Assembly (NCBI GenBank): GCA_001430745.1 | Contig: KQ481967.1 | Span: 603,595-633,644, forward strand | Direction of reading: 5' to 3' | Source of the DNA: Auxenochlorella pyrenoidosa | Taxonomy: Eukaryota > Chlorophyta > Trebouxiophyceae > Chlorellales > Chlorellaceae | DNA: 30,050 bases | Part shown: positions 19,358 through 30,050 of the stretch, piece after piece | Layout: every line of letters starts with the position of its first letter | Numbering within the stretch: position 1 is the first letter of the stretch | The notes under the pieces: model-generated | What the model saw: only the letters and a program-made list of their open reading frames with translations | The model's database searches: none | Told to the model about the DNA's origin: nothing | Program-made: the position numbers and the translations under genes

Positions 19358-22300
19358 ATGGACCCCAGGCGCTCCACTGCCCAGCTGCGGGCCTGCGTTG
19401 CCGACCTGCAAGAGTTCTTCCACTCGGCTGGCTCCCCTGCTCGCCGGGGCCGCTTCAGCACGAGAGCAAACTTAGCCAACACTTTCGCAGCACTCATCAG
19501 GGAGCTCTCCGGGCAGGAGGGTGGCCTAGCGCCGCACAAGTGAGCGCGGCAGCCTGCGCAGCTCCTCTGGGCGGTCTGGAAATAGTCTTGAGCATTGAAG
19601 GGGTGACAGAAAAGGATACGCTTCAAATTTGTTGGTCAGTGGTTTGAGTGACGGCGTGCCATTGCTGCCGCCCTGCCGTCCTGGTTGACTTCCTCTCAAC
19701 ATGCCGAGCTTGCTGCCTGCTCTATGCAGAGACTTGCTGCTGAGCCTGACCAGCGGGCTGGATGCTGAGTCTGCCGCTGCTGCTGCCCTGGCCCAGGCTG
19801 GCGCGGACCCTCTGCAGCCTGGCCAAGACCCGCATAACTTCATTGGTCCCTGGCAGCTGCTGCTGTGCACCGCAGCAGCAGTGTCCCACACCCTGCTGGT
19901 ATTTTTTAGCCCCTGCTGCTCGTCGGATGCAGAGCGGCAGCGGCTGGCAGCCTCGGTGATGGCCTGTGTGGGCGCCATATGCGTCGCCTGCAGCGCACTG
20001 GTGCGGCTGTGGTAAGAGCGGCGGTCAGCACTTACCGGCGAGGCTGCAAGCCACAGCGTTGCTGCTCAGACGGACGAGAGCTTGCGCATTTCTTTTTTTG
20101 TCATTGTGGCAGGCTTTGATCACGTCGCAGCCGTCAGCCCTGCCGATGACAACCCGGCGGCTCTGGCCCTGGCAGCCGCCCTGTCGGCCCAGCTGCAGCC
20201 TGGGCGGGTGCTGGGCTGGCTGCGCAGCGCGCTGGATGCTGTGGACTGGGTGCTGGGCACCGTAGGTGAGGGCTGCTGCACGCTGCAGCATTGCGTAGTG
20301 ATGCACGCCAGGGGCAAGTGCCGGCACTGCCTAGCGCTACCAGGGCCACCCAACAGCCAGCCAACATCCCTTGCCCCTCTCTCTCCCCTGCCTGAGGGCA
20401 CAGAGCAGAGCACCTGCCGGAACCCCCTGCTTGGCATCCTGGCGGGCACCTCTGGCGCAGTTTTGTGGCTGCATCAGGCGCTCTGCGAGGAGCCTGAGCT
20501 CCTCTCCCGCCTTGCTCGGCTGTTTGCCCGGCTGCACACGGCGCTGGCGGCAGCCCCCAACTGGGAGGATGCCATTTGGTGTGAAAACCACGACAACCTT
20601 TGTGTGTGGGCGCGCAGCTGGAGCGATGTTTCCCTCTCATCCGAGGATCAGCAGGCTGCACTGCTGCCGCTGCTGGTCGCAGCCGCAGCATGCTCAAAGG
20701 CGAGGCGGCAGTGCTGGCCAGCCTGCCAGCGCAGCCTGCCGGCGCAGAGCAGGCAGGGCAGCTGGCCACCTGCTGGTTTTAGGGCATTTGTGTGATAGGA
20801 CGGTGCACATTCTTCCAGTGCAGCGCAGCATCAAGTGAGCTCAGCTGCGGCCCGAGCCCCACCCGCCTGCGATCACTGCTGCTGCTGCTGGCAGGCAGCG
20901 CGCAGCACGTCCTGCGCTTTGTGTCAGCCTCAGCGGCCGGCAGGCTTGCAACAGAGGGCTTCAGCGCCGTTGACAGGATCAAGATCAATGACTCGCTTGA
21001 AGACTGGGCCCAGGGCTGCTGGGCTATCTGCCGCCAGTGCAGGCTGGCTGGCCCTGCTGGCAGCGCCCTGCAGCAGCAACAGGAGGCAGCAAGCGCAGTA
21101 GCGGGGCTACTGAGCAGGCTACTGCAGCTGCTTGCTCAGCTGCCCAGGCTGGCAGAGGCAACCGGCGAGCCGCTGAGCAGCTACTTCGTGCTGGCAGCTG
21201 CAGCTGAGGCGGCCGCCCTGCTTGCCCACAGGTAGGGCACCGCAGTGCTTTGGGCTGCTGGTATTGCTTGAAAGTGTGCATGGCCATGGCTGCCTGCCTC
21301 TGCGAGGCTGCGTCCACCCTTGTTTGCATGCAACAGCACCTGCCAACCCTGCTGGTAAACCCACACCTGCAGGGCTGCCCGACTGGCGGGCCTGGAGCCC
21401 CTCTGTGACAGCCTGGTGGCGCTGCACACCAGTGCCTGCCCGCGGTGCATGCCCTGCTTGCGTGCAGCGCCGACACACTGCGTTGGAGCAAGCTTGATGC
21501 GCTGCCGGGCGATGGAGGGTCTCTGGATGCCAACGCCGCGGCCCAACTGACCAGCATTATGATCACGGTCAGCACAGCCCTGCAAAAGGCGCTGCTCACC
21601 GGGCAGCTGCAGAGCGGCCCTGCCGAATGCAATGAGGAGTCCGCAGCAGAGTGGGACAGGTGGGCAGGGAGGCAGGGCACAACATTGATTGCAGCAGGGT
21701 GTTGAATGTGCATGGCATGGCACAGTGGTGGGCTTTTTGCCAGGGTGAAATTGTGTCTGCATGCTCCATCCAGAGCTCTTGCCACTGCCCTGCTCCTGAA
21801 ACCCAACACCGCAGGGCCTACGCCCGCTGCCTGCTGGAGCTTACAGCTGCAGCATCGGTGCTGCTGCCTCACACCCTCGGATGCACGCCGCGGCGCCGCA
21901 TCAAGTGGCTGCGCCCAAACACTGCACGGTGGCGCGCTGTTGCCACCCTGCTGCAGCTGGCCAGCCCCCGCGTTGCCCGGCGGTGCATTCTAGGCACACT
22001 TAGCAGCAGCACCGGAGCCCGTGCCAGCCAGCTGTCGGAGCAGGGAGTGCTGGCAGCGCTGGCGAACCGACTGAGGGTCTCAGCGAGCCGCGAGCTGCTG
22101 CCGCCCCTCCTGGCGCGCCTGCTGCCCCCTGCTGATAAGAGCTGGGCAGAGAGCTGCAGCATTATCTGCCACCAGTCCAGGCTAGCTGGCCCTGCTGGCA
22201 GCGCCCTGCAGCAACAGGAGGCAGCCAGCGCAGTAGCGGGACTGCTGAGCATGCTGCAGAAGCTGCTGGCTCAGCTGCCCGGGCTGGCAGAAGCGTCAGG

Positions 22301-22366
22301 CGAGCCGCTGTGCAGCTACGTCGTGCTGCAAGCCGCAGCTGAGGCGGCAGCCCTGCTTGGCCACAG
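19358..22366 (+). pseudogene. MYND-finger family, copy D1 (decayed; loses its finger at a duplication junction)
   Basis: Exons by homology: 19358-19539, 19730-20265, about 20398-21231, 21373-21659, 21815-about 22137. The ATG at 19358 and exon 1 are intact. Lesions relative to copy C are: a TAA in exon 2 (20013-20015) where C has a CAG codon; the exon 3 acceptor CAG altered so that AG moves one base (20395-20396); a one-base loss in exon 3 near 20684; a TAG in exon 3 near 20780 (...CWF stop); and a one-base loss in exon 4 near 21441. Exon 5 is open but runs, just before the MYND finger (about 22137), into a second copy of the exon 3 tail (22138-22366), so the finger is missing. Several independent lesions make a simple assembly error unlikely. 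It may still be transcribed. Confidence 0.85.
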
Positions 22367-23290
22367 GTGGGGCACCACAGTGCACTGGGCTGTGCAGGTA
22401 TTGCTTTGAATGTGTGCGTGGCCACACCTGCGTGTCTCAGCTAGGCCTTGTCGGCTCTGGCTGCCATGCAACAGCACCTGCCAACCCTGCAGTTGGCCTG
22501 CCAACCCCTGCTGTCGTCCTGTTTCTGCATGGCCGCCGGACCAGCAGGCCTGGAGCCCCTCTGTGCCAGCCTGGTGGCGCTGCACACCAGCGCCTGCCAC
22601 GCTGTGCATGCCCTGCTTGCGTGCAGCACCAGTACGCTGCGTCTGGCTGGTCTTGATGCGCTGCCGGGCCATGGAGGATCCCTGGATGCCTATGCCGCCG
22701 CCCATCTGACCGCCATTATGCTCAGAGTCAGCACAGCCCTGCAAATGGCACTGCACACGGGGCAGCTGCAGAGCGGCCCTGCTGATCGTGATGAGGAGTC
22801 GGCAGCACCGTGCGACAGGTGGGGCGATTGGCATGGTGTGATGTCGTTTGCAGGCGGGCGTTGTATATGCATGGCATGGCACCACTGTCAAGCTGTGGGC
22901 AAGCGTTTCGCCAGGGTGTTATTGTTTCTGCATGCTCCATCCAGAGCTCTTGCCACTGCCCTGCTCCTGAAACCCAACACCGCAGGGCCTACGCCCGCTG
23001 CCTGCTTGAGCTGACGGCTGCAGTGTCGGCACTGCTGCCACACACCCTCGGATGCAAGCAGCGACGGCGCATCAAGTGGCTGCGCCCCAACACTGCACGG
23101 TGGCGCGCTGTTGCCACCCTGCTGCAGCTGGTCAGCCCCCGCGTTGCCCGGCGGTGCATTCTAGGCACACCGAGCAGCAACCCAGGTGGCCCTGCCAGCC
23201 AGCTGTCAGAGCAGGACGTGCTGGCAGCGCTTGCAGGCCGGCTGATTGATCCAGCGACCCGCGAGCTGCTGCCGCCCCTCCTGGCGCGCC
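20998..23290 (+). repeat. Internal tandem duplication within copy D, unit about 1.14-1.17 kb
   Basis: The segment from the exon 3 tail (about 20998) through mid-exon 5 (about 22137) is followed directly by a second version (about 22138-23290). Offsets between matching points are 1,138 bp (exon 3 tail), 1,135 (exon 3 donor), 1,158 (exon 4) and 1,171 (exon 5), so small indels have built up. The second unit carries an extra stretch of about 20 bp before exon 4, and is closer to copy C there than to the first unit. Confidence 0.8.
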
Positions 23291-23577
23291 TGCTGCCCCC
23301 TCCAGACGATGCAGGGCAGGAAGCAGCCGCCACCTCCGTCCCCACGGCAGCAGCGGTGTTCCAGGCGCAGGCGCTGGCGCAGCGCCCGTGCGCGCACCTG
23401 CTGTGCAGCACCCGAGCAGACAGCGGCCAGGGGAACCCAGCACCTCGCGGCAAGCGCTGCAGCGGCTGCAGCCTGGTGCGCTACTGCTCGCGTGCATGCC
23501 AGGTGGCAGACTGGCCAGCCCACAAGCTGGCCTGCCGCGCCCTGGCAGCAGCAGCCAACAGCAGCAGTAGCCGATAA
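22466..23577 (+). CDS. MYND-finger family, copy D2: truncated two-exon reading frame with intact finger
   Basis: This frame contains exon 4 (to 22818) and exon 5 (22986-23577), joined in phase 2 by GT-AG (CACCGTGCGACAG|GTGGGG to CGCAG|GGCC). It is whole and ends in the full MYND finger, whose core is identical to copy C (RGKRCSGCSLVRYCSRAC). The exon 4 acceptor of the family (TTTCTGCAG) is here TTTCTGCAT, and this change makes an ATG (22529-22531) followed at once by the exon 4 codons. Starting there gives 293 aa; an in-frame ATG at 22466 gives 314 aa. If expressed, it would be a short protein of the last third of the family: some helices plus the finger. No promoter evidence is available and it could equally be the tail of a pseudogene. 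Confidence 0.5.
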
Positions 23578-24335
23578 ATGGTGACGGGGAGCACGTGATG
23601 GCGGCCGCATCACCCAGTTTGCTTGACAGCCTCGCCAGCCCTTGCAAGATGCCAAGCAAATGGACTCTGTGCCTGTACCTCGCTGCTTGCTTGCTCGTCA
23701 CACATTCGCTTTCATGCTACCGCGATTACCATTAAAGCAGCAGGGGCTTTGCACAAGCAAGGAGGCGTTGGCGCCAGACAGCAGTGGTTGGGTGTGTTTT
23801 TCTGGTCGGATGGTATTCTAATGCGAGCATAGCAAAACAAATGCGTGCCAGAGGGCTTCTTCGTTTGGAAATTGGCTTGCAGACAGAGGATTTGCGGGCG
23901 CACGAATCACTTGTCATTTATGTATGGCACATAGCACACGGTGTGCAAAATGGATGATGGACGGGCAGGCGCCGGCCTTGCGGCCTGCAGCTGTGGCGCT
24001 GCTGGGAGCGGTGGCTGCGATGCCGTAAAGGCGCTGCCACCGGATTCGCCCGCCAAGCACAGCAGAGGCCCGAGGACCGGGTTGCGGGGCCAAGACAGAA
24101 GAGCTGGAGGGTGCATTGCTGCGCCGCCAAGGCAGGCAAGTTTCAACTGCCGAGTCGGGGCAGGTTTGCTCGCCCGCAGGGCTGCCAATTGTTGCATGAC
24201 TTTGGTGGCTGCCTGCAGACCAGCACAGCTGCTGTGGCCGAAGCATATTCGGGCTCAGCAGCTCATGGAGCCTGCAGGCAGGACAGGAGGGGCAAGGATG
24301 CACAAACATCGGCACAGCAGGGCACAACAGAGGGC
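23578..24335. other. Convergent intergenic region between copy D2 and the thioredoxin reductase
   Basis: About 760 bp between genes that converge, so it should hold both 3' untranslated regions. Part of it (about 23690-23950) is markedly more AT-rich than the rest of the window. I found no TGTAA for either gene, no thioredoxin-domain exon, and no supported small gene. Confidence 0.5.
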
Positions 24336-28952
<4,617 letters not shown>

Positions 28953-29776
28953 GCTGGCAGCGGAAGTGCGAAAGCGCAGCACAGAAACGTCAGTTGCGAG
29001 CCCCAGTTGCTCCCAAGACGATCGCAGATGCTGCTCAAGCCGGCTGCACGACAAATTCTCAATAGTTCACAGTTGGAAAGCTAGGGGCCCTGCCTGCCAT
29101 GCCGCGCACAGCACTGGATTCTCCGGACAGTCACAAAGTTTACAGTCACGGGAGAGTGTGGCGCAGTACCAGGTGGAAACAAGCCAGGAAAATCCAAAAG
29201 AGCAGGAGCACAGGGCAGGGAGCGGAGCACCTGAGGAGGATGGATGTCTCACGCCGCCACCTTGCCGCGGCACCGAAGATGCCTTGAGGGGAGAGGCGCC
29301 TGCCGGGGGGAGGCAGCAGCTTGGCCGCAGCTACAGACCTCCCCACCTGAGCGCCACGTACAGCCAAGCTTGTGCGCCGCCAGCCCCACCCAGCCAGCTC
29401 CGCGGCTCACCTACTTGCTCGCCCGCTCAGCCGGCCTGGAGGCGAGAGGAACCGCATGCGACGCAGGGCAGGCTGACGGTCAGCATCACGCAGCAGAACA
29501 GGAAACGAGGCTCGCCTGGGAGAAGCTTGCGGACAGAAGGCCCATGGCTACAGAGAACAACAAAGCACCGAGCCAGGAGAAGGCTTGCAGGCATCGACCA
29601 ACCGAGAGTTGAGGCAGGCGCTCGTGGGAAGCAGCAGGCGGCGGAGGCGGCTGCCGCGGCGCGGCGGCCTGCGCCCAGGGGCCGCGCAGCTGCGCATGGC
29701 CGTGCAGGGCATGCAGGCGGCGCGGCGGGCTCACCTTGGCGCACAGCAGGGCTGGCCAACACTGCACCTTGTGTGC
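28953..29776. other. Intergenic: NTR 5' region and 3' region of the proline-rich gene
   Basis: About 820 bp between two minus-strand genes. Minus-strand TGTAA at 29144-29140 lies 633 nt past the stop of the proline-rich gene and could be its poly(A) signal, leaving about 190 bp as NTR promoter. Several open frames here lack ATG starts or family resemblance. Confidence 0.45.
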
Positions 29777-30050
29777 CTAGTAGGGGGCTCCGGGTGGCAT
29801 GCCGCTGGGGCGCACAAAGCCGGGCATGCCGGCAGGCGGGACGCCCATCTGCGGAGGCTGCATGGCGTGCGGCGGGGGCTGCTGGGGGGGCATGCCAACG
29901 GGCGGCACGCCCATCGGTGGGCCGGGCGGGGCGCCCATGGGGCGGGGGCCGCCGGGCGCGAGCTGCTGCTGCTGGGGGGGCTGCGCCATGCCCGGGTGGG
30001 GCTGTGCCATGCCCAGGTGGGGCTGCGGCGGCGGCATGCCGGGTGCCGGG
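29777..30050 (-). CDS. Pro/Met/Gly/Gln-rich protein C-terminus, partial (resembles splicing-factor tails)
   Basis: An open frame enters from the right edge and ends at TAG (29779-29777). About 90 residues are built of short GMPP, GVPP, PPQQ and GMAQP units, for example GMAQPHPGMAQPPQQQQ and MGVPPVGMPPQQPPPHAM, ending RPSGMPPGAPY. Such PPPGM-type tails are found in snRNP protein SmB, U1C and SF3 subunits, which bind WW or GYF domains, but the folded part lies outside the window, so the family cannot be settled. The Met at 30037 is internal, since the frame stays open to the edge. Low-complexity proline-rich translation is a risk in GC-rich DNA; the regular unit structure and clean stop favour real coding. 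Confidence 0.55.
   Translation of the reverse strand, partial: PAPGMPPPQPHLGMAQPHPGMAQPPQQQQLAPGGPRPMGAPPGPPMGVPPVGMPPQQPPPHAMQPPQMGVPPAGMPGFVRPSGMPPGAPY

Noticed and set aside
20009..20112. Splicing from GTAAGA (20012) to GTGGCAG (20112) to bypass the D1 stop
   Set aside because: The junction is out of phase and gives an immediate TGA; two other nearby acceptors also fail.
1151..23577. A transposable element as carrier of the MYND copies
   Set aside because: No transposase, reverse transcriptase, terminal repeats or target-site duplications seen; the introns are kept, so retrocopying is excluded.
23578..24335. A thioredoxin domain exon that would make the reductase an NTRC
   Set aside because: No WCGPC or thioredoxin-like strand in any minus-strand frame here.

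Overview
This is nuclear DNA of a GC-rich green alga, most likely a trebouxiophyte of the Chlorella group. That placement is inferred from the plant-type gene set (a plastid-type FKBP with a twin-arginine signal, a RUS/DUF647 protein, a plant-type NADPH thioredoxin reductase), short GT-AG introns, and TGTAA poly(A)-type signals. All the real genes are split by introns. The exon models below were built by hand from splice consensus, conserved phase and family resemblance, and every intact model adds up to a whole number of codons.

Layout: (1) 233-756, minus: the first two exons of RNA polymerase III subunit RPC11, running off the left edge. (2) 1151-7964, minus: two members of an Ala/Leu-rich protein family with a C-terminal MYND zinc finger. 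Copy B (4649-7964) is intact, copy A (1151-4192) is frame-damaged. (3) 8939-15258: a unique core with a lumenal-type FKBP (minus), a RUS family protein (plus) and a hotdog-fold acyl-CoA thioesterase (plus). (4) 15822-23577, plus: two more MYND members in the opposite orientation. Copy C (15822-18879) is intact. Copy D is a decayed gene (D1) fused to a partial second copy (D2) that keeps an intact two-exon reading frame with the MYND finger. (5) 24336-28952, minus: a 12-exon organelle-targeted NADPH-thioredoxin reductase with an altered NADPH-phosphate motif. (6) 29777-30050, minus: the Pro/Met/Gly-rich C-terminus of a protein resembling splicing-factor tails, running off the right edge.

The most notable feature is the MYND family. 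Two two-gene blocks, in opposite orientation, flank the three-gene core. The four loci share the five-exon structure with identical intron phases, and parts of their 5' and 3' flanks. They range from intact to clearly pseudogenised and show signs of exon-wise homogenisation, internal tandem duplication and splice-site turnover. I know of no assigned function for the roughly 750-residue helical region before the MYND finger. The other genes are single-copy cellular functions (transcription, plastid redox and folding, lipid metabolism) with no evident pathway link to each other. I see no virus, CRISPR array, rRNA, convincing tRNA or transposase.
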